From Streptomyces parvulus (GTDB lineage: Bacteria > Actinomycetota > Actinomycetes > Streptomycetales > Streptomycetaceae): a stretch of 64,000 nt of DNA. The stretch spans positions 62,001 to 126,000 of the forward strand of contig NZ_BMRX01000018.1 of NCBI RefSeq assembly GCF_014648855.1, written 5' to 3'. The position numbers and the translations under genes were made by a program. Shown here piece by piece: positions 32,208 to 41,897 of the stretch. Numbering within the stretch: position 1 is the stretch's first letter; each line of letters begins with the position of its first letter. The notes beneath the pieces were generated by a model that saw only the letters and a list, made by a program, of their open reading frames with translations, made no database searches and was not told where the DNA came from.

Positions 32208-32882
32208 GTGACGTATTCGCGGGTCGGAGGGGCCGGCCCGGACGAGGAGCGGGCCTGGGCCGAACTCGTCGCGGCGGCCCGGCGCACGGTGGCGGACGGG
32301 CTGGTGGTCGGCACCTCCGGCAACGTCTCGGTCCGCGTCGGCGACACGGTCCTCGTCACCCCGTCGGGTGTGCCGTACGACCGTCTGGCCCCGGGTGACG
32401 TGACCGGCGTCGGCCTCGACGGGCGGCAGGTCCTCGGGACCCTGGTCCCCACCAGCGAACTGCCCCTGCACCTCGCCGTGTACCGCGCGGACGACACCGC
32501 CCGGGCCGTCGTCCACACCCACGCCGTGCACGCGACGGCCGTCTCGCTGCTGGTGCCCGAACTGCCGCCGGTCCACTACATGACCGCAGCGCTCGGCGGC
32601 CCCGTCCGGGTCGCCCCGTACGCCGCCTACGGCACCGAGGAGCTGGCCCGCGGCATGCTCGACGCCCTCGCCGGCCGCACCGGCTGCCTGCTGCGCAACC
32701 ACGGCACGGTCACCTACGGCACCTCCCTGGACCAGGCCTACGACCGCACCGCCCAGCTGGAGTGGATGTGCCGGCTCTGGCTCACCGCCTCCTCGGTCCC
32801 GGGCCGCACGCCGTCCCTGCTGACCTCCGGGCAGCTCGCGGAGGCGGCGGAGCGGCTGCGCGGGTACGGGCAGCCGGACTGA
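32208..32882 (+). CDS. Class II aldolase / adducin family protein (fuculose-phosphate aldolase-like)
   Basis: This 224-residue zinc enzyme has the substrate motif GTSGNVSVRVG, the acidic and zinc-site motif SELPLHLAVYRADDTARAVVHTHAVHATAVS (His pair in HTHAVHA) and a later zinc His in LLRNHGTVTYG. Relatives cleave L-fuculose-1-phosphate or ribulose-5-phosphate-type substrates. GTG at 32208 is chosen because GAGGAGG (32193-32199) lies 8 bases upstream; a GTG at 32202 is too close to it. It is divergent from pitH2. Confidence 0.85.
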   Translation: MTYSRVGGAGPDEERAWAELVAAARRTVADGLVVGTSGNVSVRVGDTVLVTPSGVPYDRLAPGDVTGVGLDGRQVLGTLVPTSELPLHLAVYRADDTARAVVHTHAVHATAVSLLVPELPPVHYMTAALGGPVRVAPYAAYGTEELARGMLDALAGRTGCLLRNHGTVTYGTSLDQAYDRTAQLEWMCRLWLTASSVPGRTPSLLTSGQLAEAAERLRGYGQPD

Positions 32883-33040
32883 CCCGGCGCGTACCCGCCC
32901 CGTTCCGGGGTACCGGCAGCGGGACCGCACCCATGGCTCCCGGCCCGGGCGGACGCGCGGAGGACGCTGTCGACGGAGCGCCGTCACCCCCCGCCCACCG
33001 TCCACTGGCCGCCCGAGGACTCCACCAGGAGACTGGCCCC

Positions 33041-34168
33041 ATGCGCACTGTCACAGCAACGGCCGCCGCCCTCACCGCTGCCCTGGCGGCCGGCGCAGCG
33101 AGCGTCGCGGCCGGCCGGCTCGCCAGCGACGCCGCGCTCAAGGCGCCCCCCGGCCGGCCGCTGCCCACCGAGCCCCGGCTCACCGTGCACGGCACCGCGG
33201 CCGGCCGGATCACCCTCACCCGGGACCTGGCCGCGCTGCGCCCCGGCCGGTACGGGCTGGCGGGCGACGGCTCGCACGCGGTCGTCGGTCCGGTCCTGGG
33301 CAGCGCGGAGCACGGCGCCGACACCGTCGTACGCCGCCTCGAACGCGTCACGCACGGCACGCTGGAAGCCGGCGACCGGGCCTGGTTCACGCCCAACCTC
33401 TACGTCGGCAACCCCGGCACCGCCCTCGGCATCGAGCACACCGACGTCGAGATCCCCGGCGAACTCGGCCCGCTCCCGGGCTGGTTCGTGCCCGGCGCCC
33501 GCCCGACCTGGATCATCGCCGCGCACGGACTGGCCGCCACCCGCGAGCACGTGCTGAACCTGCTGGCCCCCCTGCACGAGCGCAGCGTCCCGGTGCTCGC
33601 CCTCGCCTACCGCGGCGACGTGGGTGCGCCGCCCTCGCCCGACGGCCTGCACCACTTCGGCGAGACCGAGTGGCGCGACCTGGACGCGGCCGTCCGCTAC
33701 GCCCTCGACCACGGCGCCCGCCAGGTCGTGCTGCTCGGCTGGTCCACCGGCGCCACCATGGCCCTGCGCACCGCGGCGCTCTCCGGCGTCCGCGGGCGCA
33801 TCGCGGGGCTGGTCCTGGACTCCCCGGTCCTCAGCTGGGAGACCACCCTGCGCGCCCTCGCCGCCGCCCGCCGCACCCCGGGCCCCCTCCTGCCGCTCGC
33901 CGTGCGCGCCGCCCAGGGCCGCGCCGGACTCCACGCCGACCAGGACACCGGCACCGCGGGCCTGCACCGCCCCGCCGTCCCCACGCTGATCTTCCACGGC
34001 CCCGGCGACACCGTGGCCCCCTGGCGGCTCTCCCGGCGGCTGGCCGAAACCCACCCGCGCCTGGTCTCCCTGCACACCGTCCGGGACGCCCCGCACGGAG
34101 CCATGTGGAACGCCGACCCCGCGGACTACGAAGAGACGCTGCGCCGCTTCATGACCCCCCTGGTCTGA
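33041..34168 (+). CDS. Alpha/beta hydrolase with an N-terminal membrane anchor or signal
   Basis: This 375-residue protein starts with an Ala-rich hydrophobic segment (ATAAALTAALAAGAASVAAG) that may be a signal or anchor. From about residue 150 an alpha/beta hydrolase domain follows: TWIIAAHGLAATREHVLNLL, nucleophile Ser in VVLLGWSTGATMALRTAAL, acid Asp in IFHGPGDTVAPW and His in RDAPHGAMWN. The substrate is unknown. The ATG has AGGAGA 8 bases upstream. The 158-bp gap before it holds nothing I recognise. Confidence 0.82.
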   Translation: MRTVTATAAALTAALAAGAASVAAGRLASDAALKAPPGRPLPTEPRLTVHGTAAGRITLTRDLAALRPGRYGLAGDGSHAVVGPVLGSAEHGADTVVRRLERVTHGTLEAGDRAWFTPNLYVGNPGTALGIEHTDVEIPGELGPLPGWFVPGARPTWIIAAHGLAATREHVLNLLAPLHERSVPVLALAYRGDVGAPPSPDGLHHFGETEWRDLDAAVRYALDHGARQVVLLGWSTGATMALRTAALSGVRGRIAGLVLDSPVLSWETTLRALAAARRTPGPLLPLAVRAAQGRAGLHADQDTGTAGLHRPAVPTLIFHGPGDTVAPWRLSRRLAETHPRLVSLHTVRDAPHGAMWNADPADYEETLRRFMTPLV

Positions 34169-34336
34169 CCCGCCGCGGCACCGGCGCAGGGCATGAGCCT
34201 CCGGTTCCGTTTAGCGCCGTACCACTGGCTCGTTCCGCCCCCCGGACTGCCCGCCGGACCCCCGACTCCGCCCTCCGCGGCGGCCGTCGGGGCATTCCGT
34301 TTGGGTTTTCGGACCGTCAACCGGAAGACTGCACCC

Positions 34337-35746
34337 GTGACGTCCCGTATCCCGCGCGACTCCAGGCTTCGACTCGTCCGCCCACGACCCCTGGCCGCCG
34401 CCCCCCAAGCGATCAACCAGCGGCGTCCGCGCCGCCCCGCGCCGCGTCCGCCGGAGGGCACACCGGCCCGCTCGGAGCTGGCCCGCATGGCGCGTTCCGG
34501 TCTGGCCGGCGCGGCCCGCGTCGCCCGCTGGGCCGACTCCGCCCTCGGCCCCGGCCGCGGCAGCGCGACCGCCGACGGCAAGGCCACCCTCTCGGACGCC
34601 ACCGCCGACCAGGCGGCCCGCGAACTGGGCCTGACCGCCGCGACGATCCGCGCCGACTGGGACACCGCCCGCCTCGCCGGGCTGATCGAGGTGCACGGCG
34701 ACTCCGCCCGCCCCGGCTGGCGGCTGCGGGCCTGGAACCGCGACGACAGCGCGGTGCTGCGCGGCTGGGTCGCGCTCTTCGACGCCTGGTCGCTCGCCCA
34801 CCCCGAGCCCGCCGGCCAGGAGCCCGCCGCCGTCGCCGAGGTCGTCTCCGCGATGCCCCAGGTGCTCTCCTTCCTCCAGCTGTCCGCCGGACCGGTCCCC
34901 GTGGACCAGCTCCTGGACCTGCTGGAGCAGCGCGTCACCGAGCTGCGCACCGAACGCTGCGAGGTGCCCTACGGCCCCCGCCTGGAGCCCGGCACCGAAC
35001 CGGCCCCGGACCCCACCGCCGACACCCCGCTCGCGCCGCTGCTCGACTGGGCCCTGCACGCCCTCGCCTCCGTCGGCGCCCTCACCTGCGGCGACGGACA
35101 GGCCACGCTGACCCCGCTCGGCAACTGGGCGGTCTGGGTCAAGCTGGAGCAGATCTGCGTGGCCGCCCAGAGCCCCGCCGGCAACATCGAGCAGCCGGCC
35201 GAGGACATGCTCCGCGGCTGCGCCCAGCTGCGCCCCAACGCCGCCCGCGCCGAGTACCGCGCCTGGCTCGCCGCCCGCCCCGTCGGCAGCGCCGTCGCCG
35301 AACTGCTCGGTGCCGCGCGCGGCGAGGACGCCCTGCTGCGGGGCCTCGCCTTCGACGCGCTGCGGGTGGTCGGCGCCCCCGCCGAACCCGACGTCCGGGG
35401 CGTCGTCGACGAGCCGACGCTCAGGCCCTACGCCCTGCTGTGGCTGGCCGAGCACGACGGCGCCGACCCCGAGGACGCCCACGAGGCCCTCACCCGCCGG
35501 GAGGCCACCTGGCTCTGGGTGGACACCGCGGCCGCCGTCGCCGACCACGGGGAGGCACCGCTGCTCGTCCGGCACCTGGAGGCGGCGGTCCAGTTCACCG
35601 TCCCCGCGCTGCTGGAGGAGGTCCGCGCGGTCGGCCACCCCCGCACCGTGCAGGTCCTGGTGGCCCTCGCCGCGGCCCATCCCGACCCCGCCCTGGCCAA
35701 GGCGGTGCGCCGGGCCGCCTTCCAGGTCCACACCGGGGGGAGCTGA
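34337..35746 (+). CDS. Conserved hypothetical protein, helical, with a winged-helix-like N-terminal part
   Basis: This 469-residue protein is not recognised. After an Arg/Pro-rich N-terminus it has a possible DNA-binding-like stretch (ADQAARELGLTAATIRADWDTARLAGLIEVHG) and then GWRLRAWN. The C-terminal half is rich in short helices (LRGLAFDALRVVGAP, RPYALLWLAEHDGADPEDA, TVQVLVALAAAHPDPALAKAVR), suggestive of HEAT-like repeats. GTG at 34337 is preferred to ATG 34193, since the earlier segment is Pro-rich and unlike coding sequence. Its 3' end is overlapped on the other strand by a candidate small gene. Confidence 0.7.
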   Translation: MTSRIPRDSRLRLVRPRPLAAAPQAINQRRPRRPAPRPPEGTPARSELARMARSGLAGAARVARWADSALGPGRGSATADGKATLSDATADQAARELGLTAATIRADWDTARLAGLIEVHGDSARPGWRLRAWNRDDSAVLRGWVALFDAWSLAHPEPAGQEPAAVAEVVSAMPQVLSFLQLSAGPVPVDQLLDLLEQRVTELRTERCEVPYGPRLEPGTEPAPDPTADTPLAPLLDWALHALASVGALTCGDGQATLTPLGNWAVWVKLEQICVAAQSPAGNIEQPAEDMLRGCAQLRPNAARAEYRAWLAARPVGSAVAELLGAARGEDALLRGLAFDALRVVGAPAEPDVRGVVDEPTLRPYALLWLAEHDGADPEDAHEALTRREATWLWVDTAAAVADHGEAPLLVRHLEAAVQFTVPALLEEVRAVGHPRTVQVLVALAAAHPDPALAKAVRRAAFQVHTGGS

Positions 35747-35954
35747 CCGGCTCCACGGCCCGCCGGTGGTGGGCGTCGACGTCCGCCACGACGACGTACA
35801 CCCCGGTCGTGCCGGAGCTCTCCATCGCCGCGTCGAAGCGGCTGCCCTTGCCCTTGGAGCCGAAGGCCTCGGTGAGCTGCCGGACCGCCGCCTTCGCGGC
35901 CGCGCACCGCGGCGCCGGGAAGACGCCCGGGCCCGCGCCGTCGGTGCCCGCCAT
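35595..35954 (-). CDS. Candidate small hypothetical protein antisense to the preceding gene's 3' end
   Basis: An ATG at 35954 with GAGGGG 9 bases upstream opens a 119-codon frame. The first ~75 residues (MAGTDGAGPGVFPAPRCAA, TEAFGSKGKGSRFDAAMESS, GVYVVVADVDAHHRR) look protein-like. The rest is Gly/Pro/Arg-rich and antisense to the 34337-35746 gene by 152 bp, resembling a shadow frame. The true end may have shifted, or the protein may be only partly conserved. Not recognised. Confidence 0.45.
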   Translation of the reverse strand: MAGTDGAGPGVFPAPRCAAAKAAVRQLTEAFGSKGKGSRFDAAMESSGTTGVYVVVADVDAHHRRAVEPVSSPRCGPGRRPGAPPWPGRGRDGPRRGPPGPARCGGGRPRGPPPAARGR

Positions 35955-36002
35955 GCCGATCAGCCCCTCGTGAGGCGGGGAAAAGGGGTTGCACCGCCCC
36001 GT

Positions 36003-36008
36003 TAGAAT
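36003..36008 (+). promoter_or_regulatory. -10 element for a leaderless transcript before the ABC-F gene
   Basis: TAGAAT lies 7 bases before the ATG at 36016. At this spacing transcription would begin at or next to that ATG. No clear -35 is seen 17 bp upstream (sequence near 35980-35985 is GAAAAG), while TTGCAC at 35989-35994 is too close. Confidence 0.5.
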
Positions 36009-36015
36009 GGCCCCC

Positions 36016-36039
36016 ATGGCCATTCTCCTCGCGCATTAG
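36016..36039 (+). CDS. Candidate 7-residue leader peptide MAILLAH
   Basis: ATG at 36016 is followed by six codons and TAG: Met-Ala-Ile-Leu-Leu-Ala-His. It sits 7 bases after a good -10 hexamer, so it could be translated from a leaderless message. The ABC-F start at 36098 is 58 bp downstream, and between them GGCGGG (36042-36047) can pair with CCCGCC (36068-36073). Leader peptides upstream of ABC-F genes elsewhere sense ribosome stalling; here the function is inferred. Confidence 0.4.
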   Translation: MAILLAH

Positions 36040-36097
36040 ACGGCGGGAAACGTCCTCAGCCGCCCATCCCGCCCCCACCCGCCCCAGGAGTCTGACC

Positions 36098-37694
<1,597 letters not shown>

Positions 37695-37696
<2 letters not shown>

Positions 37697-37762
37697 TCGA
37701 ATGGATGATCCACTGAGTATGGATCATTCGGCCGAGCCGTGATCCACCATCTGTGTGAGATC
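37695..37762. promoter_or_regulatory. Cluster of five GATC sites upstream of gbn
   Basis: GATC occurs at 37695-37698, 37707-37710, 37722-37725, 37741-37744 and 37759-37762, and once more at 37989-37992. Five in 68 bp is far above expectation for such GC-rich DNA. The first overlaps the ABC-F stop region. Gbn, encoded next, binds GATC-centred sites according to published work I recall, so this is a probable autoregulatory region. Confidence 0.6.
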
Positions 37763-37795
37763 TCCTCATCAAGAGGTGCGTCCTACATCCATTTC

Positions 37796-37830
37796 GCGGC
37801 CGGACCCCCCAGTGCCGGGGGTCCGGCCGC
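37796..37830 (+). terminator. Strong terminator after the ABC-F gene
   Basis: GCGGCCGGACCCCC (37796-37809) pairs perfectly with GGGGGTCCGGCCGC (37817-37830), 14 bp, loop of 7. It is followed by a short T-rich stretch at 37837-37841. It lies 100 bp beyond the ABC-F stop, between the GATC cluster and gbn. The rest of the 334-bp gap has only the extra GATC at 37989. Confidence 0.85.
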
Positions 37831-38030
37831 GACGCCTTTCTGACCTGGAATTACGCGCGGAAACCCGTTCGGCGGAACGGGCGGGAATCTTTGGAATTCC
37901 GCATTCCACATGTGGGGACACGCTCCTGTCGTCACATCCTTGACTCATCGACCTTGCCGAATGGGTGGCCAGGAGGCGCGGGAGGGGTGATCATGAGGAG
38001 ACCAGAGCGCACTTCCTTGAGGAGGCACGG

Positions 38031-38252
38031 GTGGCCGAGACTCTGAAGAAGGGCAGCCGGGTTACCGGCGCCGCGCGCGACAAGCTCGCGGCAGACCTGA
38101 AGAAGAAGTACGACGCCGGTGCGAGCATCCGGGCGTTGGCCGAGGAAACCGGCCGCTCGTATGGCTTTGTGCACCGCATGCTCAGCGAGTCGGGCGTCAC
38201 GCTCCGAGGGCGTGGCGGGGCTACCCGGGGCAAGAAGGCCACTTCGGCCTGA
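38031..38252 (+). CDS. gbn: Gbn-like GATC-binding nucleoid-associated protein
   Basis: This 73-residue basic protein (AETLKKGSRVTGAARDKLAA, KYDAGASIRALAEETGRSYG, FVHRMLSESGVTLRGRGG) has one helix-turn-helix and a basic tail. From memory it matches SCO1839, reported as the small nucleoid protein Gbn that binds GATC and bends DNA, affecting development. GTG at 38031 has GAGGAGG about 6 bases upstream. An in-frame ATG-like start at 37965 would add 22 residues without a ribosome-binding site. Confidence 0.8.
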   Translation: MAETLKKGSRVTGAARDKLAADLKKKYDAGASIRALAEETGRSYGFVHRMLSESGVTLRGRGGATRGKKATSA

Positions 38253-38409
38253 CACCCCGGCGGCCTCCCGACTCCGAAAGTGAAGGTGGTCACCCGGTCG
38301 GTCGTCCGGCCGTCCGGGTGGTTACTGTGCAGTCACTTAGCTCTGCCGTCACACGGCTTCCGGGCCGGCGTACGGCGGGGACGACGACCGCACCTTTCGG
38401 AGGCGCCCC

Positions 38410-39213
38410 ATGGCTTCGCCCGCCCACGACACCGGTCCCGCACTCGACCGGGACGGCGTGCGGCTCACCGTCGACGACGCGATCGCCACGGTGACGCTGA
38501 CCAACCCCGCCAAGCGCAACGCGCAGAGCCCCGCTCTGTGGCGGGCGCTCGCCGAGGCCGGCCGGCTGCTGCCCGGTTCCGTCCGCGCCGTGGTGCTGAA
38601 GGCCGAGGGCAAGTCCTTCTCGGCCGGTCTCGACCGGCAGGCCTTCACGCCCGAGGGCTTCGACGGCGAGCCGTCGTTCATCGACCTCGCGCGCGGCGGC
38701 GACGCCGAGCTGGACGCGGCCATCGCCGAGTACCAGGAGGCGTTCACCTGGTGGCGGCGCGGCGACATCGTGTCCGTCGCGGCCGTGCAGGGGCATGCCA
38801 TCGGGGCGGGCTTCCAGCTGGCCCTCGCCTGTGACCTGCGCGTCGTCGCCGACGACGTGCAGTTCGCCATGCGCGAGACCAGCCTGGGCCTGGTGCCCGA
38901 CCTGACCGGCACGCACCCCCTGGTGTCCCTGGTCGGCTACGCCCGCGCGCTGGAGATCTGCGCGACCGGGCGCTTCGTCCTGGCCGACGAGGCGGTGAAC
39001 AGCGGCCTGGCCAACCTGGCCGTTCCCGCCGACCAGCTCGACGGCGCCGTGCACGACCTGGTCTCCGCGGTCCTGGCCGCCCCCCGCGACGCGGTCGTCG
39101 AGACCAAGGTGCTGCTCCAGGGCGCCCAGAACCGCGACGCCGAGGCCCAGCGAGTCGCCGAACGCGCCGCCCAGGCCCGCCGCCTGCGCGACCTGGCGGG
39201 CCTCGGGGAGTAG
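38410..39213 (+). CDS. Enoyl-CoA hydratase/isomerase family protein
   Basis: This 267-residue crotonase-fold protein has KAEGKSFSAGLDRQAFTPEG (first oxyanion-hole region) and SVAAVQGHAIGAGFQLALACDLRVVADDVQFAMRE (second). The usual catalytic Glu position is occupied by MRETSLGLVPDLTG, consistent with a hydratase. Substrate unknown; fatty acid or branched-chain degradation are options. ATG 38410 has CGGAGGCG upstream. The 157-bp gap before it contains ACTG-TG-CAGT at 38326-38335 but no clear promoter. Confidence 0.85.
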   Translation: MASPAHDTGPALDRDGVRLTVDDAIATVTLTNPAKRNAQSPALWRALAEAGRLLPGSVRAVVLKAEGKSFSAGLDRQAFTPEGFDGEPSFIDLARGGDAELDAAIAEYQEAFTWWRRGDIVSVAAVQGHAIGAGFQLALACDLRVVADDVQFAMRETSLGLVPDLTGTHPLVSLVGYARALEICATGRFVLADEAVNSGLANLAVPADQLDGAVHDLVSAVLAAPRDAVVETKVLLQGAQNRDAEAQRVAERAAQARRLRDLAGLGE

Positions 39214-39265
39214 CCGGGCCCGCCGGGCCGGGGGCGGTGGGAAGGGCGGCAGGCCCTGGGCCCGG

Positions 39266-40060
39266 TCAGGTGGGCCGGGACACCGCCGTCACCACCACCG
39301 CCACCGACGGGCGGTCCGGCAGGGCCTCGGACACCACCGCACGGACGCGCCGGGCCACCTCCACCGTCCGGTGGTCCGCCGCCACCGCCAGCTCCACCCG
39401 GACGTGGCGGCGCGGCAGCGCCCCCTTGGCCGGCGACTCCGTCAGATGCACCGGACGGCCCAGTACGCCGGCCAGCCGGGCGACGCCGGCCACCCCGAGC
39501 GCGGCGGTGGCGACGCGCCCCTCGTCCCCGTCCCGGTCCACCGCGTCCGGGCGCCCCGGCTCCGCCTGGTCCCTGGGCCCGGCCTCGCGGGTCTCCCGCC
39601 CGGCCTCCCGCTCCTGCCCGGGGTCCGCGTCCGTGTCCGGGCCGGCGTCCCCGAGGCCCGTCGCCCGCAGGTCCACGTCCGTCACCGCGAGCCCGAGCCG
39701 CTCGGTCGCCGCCCGCGTCAGTACCGCGCGCAGGCGCCCGGCCGTCGCGGGCAGCGGTTCCGCGCCCGGCGCGACCCCGCCCACCACGGCGGTGAAGTCG
39801 GCCGTCACCCGCAGCGGCCCGGGCGGCAGGGCCCCCGGGGGCGGCGGTACGGCCGGCTCCCGCGTCTCCTCGGGGTCCGCGAGCCCGATGCGCAGATCGC
39901 CCGGACGGACTCCCGCGACCCCTCCGGCGGCGTCCAGCAGCACCTCCCGCGCCGCCCGCTCCGCGATCCACGCCCCGTCCCGGGCCCCGCCCAGCGGCAG
40001 CAGCCTGCCGAGCCCCAACCGCTCGCGCATCGTGCGCGTCCACCGGTCCGCCGTCGTCAT
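39266..40060 (-). CDS. Hypothetical protein with two Asp23/Gls24-like segments
   Basis: This 264-residue protein is Asp/Glu/Pro-rich in its middle (PDTDADPGQEREAGRETRE). Two segments resemble degenerate Asp23 modules: the N-terminal one (AWIAERAAREVLLDAAGGVAG, then LRVTADFTAVV) and the C-terminal one (RRHVRVELAVAADHRTVEVARRVRAVVSEAL). It is divergent from a clear Asp23 gene, with a shared 88-bp promoter region. ATG 40060 is used; AGGGTGG lies 5 bases before it. The domain assignment is by eye and needs a profile search. Confidence 0.6.
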   Translation of the reverse strand: MTTADRWTRTMRERLGLGRLLPLGGARDGAWIAERAAREVLLDAAGGVAGVRPGDLRIGLADPEETREPAVPPPPGALPPGPLRVTADFTAVVGGVAPGAEPLPATAGRLRAVLTRAATERLGLAVTDVDLRATGLGDAGPDTDADPGQEREAGRETREAGPRDQAEPGRPDAVDRDGDEGRVATAALGVAGVARLAGVLGRPVHLTESPAKGALPRRHVRVELAVAADHRTVEVARRVRAVVSEALPDRPSVAVVVTAVSRPT

Positions 40061-40109
40061 TCCTCCACCCTGCCGTATCCGTGGCGCGCCGCGACCCAAC
40101 CGGAACTAC

Positions 40110-40128
40110 CGTGGTCAAGGGGACCACG
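40110..40128. promoter_or_regulatory. Inverted repeat in the divergent Asp23-cluster promoter
   Basis: CGTGGTC (40110-40116) and GACCACG (40122-40128) form a 7-bp repeat with a 5-bp centre. It lies midway between the starts at 40060 (minus) and 40149 (plus), a good place for an operator controlling both directions. Confidence 0.45.
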
Positions 40129-40148
40129 ACCGGAAGGGACGTACGGCC

Positions 40149-40619
40149 ATGACCGACATGGAGACCCAGCGGGCAGGGCAGGACACCATCGGCGCCCCCG
40201 GTACGGGCAAACGGCGTGGCGGAGGAGAGCCCGGCGCCCGCGGACGCACCACCATCGCCGACGGCGTCGTGGAGAAGATCACCGGAATGGCGGCACGTGA
40301 CGTCGCCGGTGTGCACGCCATGGGCAGCGGGGTGTCCCGCACCTTCGGCGCCGTACGCGACCGCGTGCCCGGCGGCGACCGCTCCGGCGTGACGCGGGGC
40401 GTGAAGGCCGAGGTCGGGGAGAAGCAGACCGCGCTGGATCTGGAGATCGTCGTCGAATACGGCGTGTCGATCTCCGACGTGGCCCAGGACGTGCGGGAGA
40501 ACGTGGTGAACGCGGTCGAGCGGATGACCGGTCTGGAGGTCGTCGAGGTCAACATCGCGGTCAGCGACGTGAAGCTGCCCGACGAGGAGGACGAGGAACC
40601 GGAGCCCCGGATCAAGTGA
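40149..40619 (+). CDS. Asp23/Gls24 family envelope stress response protein
   Basis: This 156-residue protein has the Asp23 domain: RTTIADGVVEKITGMAARDVAGV, LDLEIVVEYGVSISDVAQDVRENVVNAVERMTGLEVVEVNI, with a polar N-terminal extension and an acidic tail (PDEEDEEPEPRIK). In Firmicutes such proteins form a membrane-associated network under alkaline or envelope stress. First gene of a plus-strand operon. ATG 40149 has GGAAGGGACG upstream. Confidence 0.9.
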   Translation: MTDMETQRAGQDTIGAPGTGKRRGGGEPGARGRTTIADGVVEKITGMAARDVAGVHAMGSGVSRTFGAVRDRVPGGDRSGVTRGVKAEVGEKQTALDLEIVVEYGVSISDVAQDVRENVVNAVERMTGLEVVEVNIAVSDVKLPDEEDEEPEPRIK

Positions 40620-40658
40620 CGTGGAGGATGAGGCAGCGGTGAACGAGGGGAGCGCACC

Positions 40659-40844
40659 ATGAGCATGGCCGTGGTCGGCCTGATCGCCGGCATGGCGCTG
40701 GGATTCGCCGGGTACTTCGGCGGCTTCGGCGCCTTCGTGCTGGTCGCCGCCCTGGGGGCGGTCGGGTTCGTCGTCGGCCGGTTCCTGGAGGGCGACATGG
40801 ACCTCGGCGACTTCTTCCGCCCCCGCGACGACCGGCGGCGGTGA
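40659..40844 (+). CDS. Small membrane protein of the Asp23 operon
   Basis: This 61-residue protein is almost entirely two membrane segments (VVGLIAGMALGFAGYFGGFG and FVLVAALGAVGFVVGRFL) followed by an acidic-basic tail. It resembles the DUF2273-type small proteins found in Asp23 operons. Its TGA overlaps the GTG of the next gene as GTGA, implying coupling. Confidence 0.82.
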   Translation: MSMAVVGLIAGMALGFAGYFGGFGAFVLVAALGAVGFVVGRFLEGDMDLGDFFRPRDDRRR

Positions 40845-41224
40845 CCGGCGTGAGCGGTGGGGCCGGTGAGGTCCTGGAACCCCTCGCGGTGGTCGCGCCG
40901 GCCGAGCGCGGCGCCACGCGGATCGCCGACCGGGTGGTCGCCAAGGTCGCCGCGCAGGCGGCCCGCGAGGCGGTCGGCGCACTCCATCCGGACGCCGCCC
41001 GCCCGCACGCGACGGTCGCCGTCCACCACGACACCGCCCACGTCCGGGTGCACGTCGAACTCGACTACCCCTGCGACATCGGCGCCCGCTGCGGTCAGGT
41101 GCGCCACCAAGTCGTGCAGCGGGTCAGGACATTGGTGGGCATGGCGGTGCCGGAGGTCGCCGTCCAGGTGGAGCGGCTGCACCTGGCGCGGGAGTACGGC
41201 GAGAAGCGGGGGAGGACGCGATGA
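40841..41224 (+). CDS. Second Asp23/Gls24 family protein
   Basis: This 127-residue protein has a compact Asp23 module: TRIADRVVAKVAAQAAREAVGA, then ATVAVHHDTAHVRVHVELDYPCDIGARCGQVRHQVVQRVRTLVGMAVPEVAVQVERL. It overlaps the genes on both sides by 4 bp (GTGA and ATGA), showing a coupled operon. Confidence 0.85.
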   Translation: MTGVSGGAGEVLEPLAVVAPAERGATRIADRVVAKVAAQAAREAVGALHPDAARPHATVAVHHDTAHVRVHVELDYPCDIGARCGQVRHQVVQRVRTLVGMAVPEVAVQVERLHLAREYGEKRGRTR

Positions 41225-41892
41225 GCGAGCCCCTGGGCTCCGAGGCCGCCGAGGGCAGCACCCGGCGCCTGCCGGTCGTGGAACGGGACCCCGGCCGGCC
41301 GGACCCGCCCGACCTGGAGAAGGACACCGAGGAGGCACCCCCGAGCGGAAGGGCCGGCCGCTTCTGGTCCGCGCGCCGCGTGCCCGCGGGCATCGTCGCC
41401 CTCCTGCTCCTGCTCCTGGCCGGGGCCTTCCTCTACGACGTCGTCGCCGTCCGCACCGGCCGCGACGCCCTCGGCTGGCGCCGCGACCTGGCCCGGCAGC
41501 TCGCCGAACGCCCCCTCGACGACACCTGGGTGCTGGTCGGCGCGGGAGTCGCCGCCGCCCTCGGGCTCTGGCTGCTGCTGCTGGCCCTCACTCCGGGCCT
41601 GCGCCGGACGCTGCCGATGCGGCGCACCCACCCGGACGTGCGCGCCGGGCTGCACCGCGACGCCGCCGCCACCGTGCTGCGCGACCGGGCCATGGAGGTC
41701 CCCGGGGTGCAGTCGGCCCGGGTGCGGCTGCGCCGCCGCAGGGCACGCGTGCGCGCGCTGTCGCACTTCCGGGAACTGGACGACGTACGGGCCGATCTGG
41801 ACGGCGCCCTCGACGACGCGGTGCGCGGGCTGGGCCTGGCCCGGCCGCCCTCCGTGTCGCTGCGGGTGGCACGCCCCGGCCGGAAGGGGTGA
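41221..41892 (+). CDS. DUF6286-type membrane protein of the Asp23 operon
   Basis: This 223-residue protein has a polar N-terminus, two membrane segments (AGIVALLLLLLAGAFLYDVVAV and WVLVGAGVAAALGLWLLLLAL) and a C-terminal soluble domain. That domain (DAAATVLRDRAMEVPGVQSA, then LDDALDDAVRGLGL) resembles an Asp23 module. I assign the family name from memory. It overlaps the preceding stop as ATGA. Confidence 0.78.
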   Translation: MSEPLGSEAAEGSTRRLPVVERDPGRPDPPDLEKDTEEAPPSGRAGRFWSARRVPAGIVALLLLLLAGAFLYDVVAVRTGRDALGWRRDLARQLAERPLDDTWVLVGAGVAAALGLWLLLLALTPGLRRTLPMRRTHPDVRAGLHRDAAATVLRDRAMEVPGVQSARVRLRRRRARVRALSHFRELDDVRADLDGALDDAVRGLGLARPPSVSLRVARPGRKG

Positions 41893-41897
41893 GGGCG

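Noticed and set aside
39237..40148. Long N-terminal extension of the first Asp23 protein
   Set aside because: It is antisense to the divergent gene and Ser/Arg-rich; the Asp23 gene begins at 40149 behind a purine-rich site.
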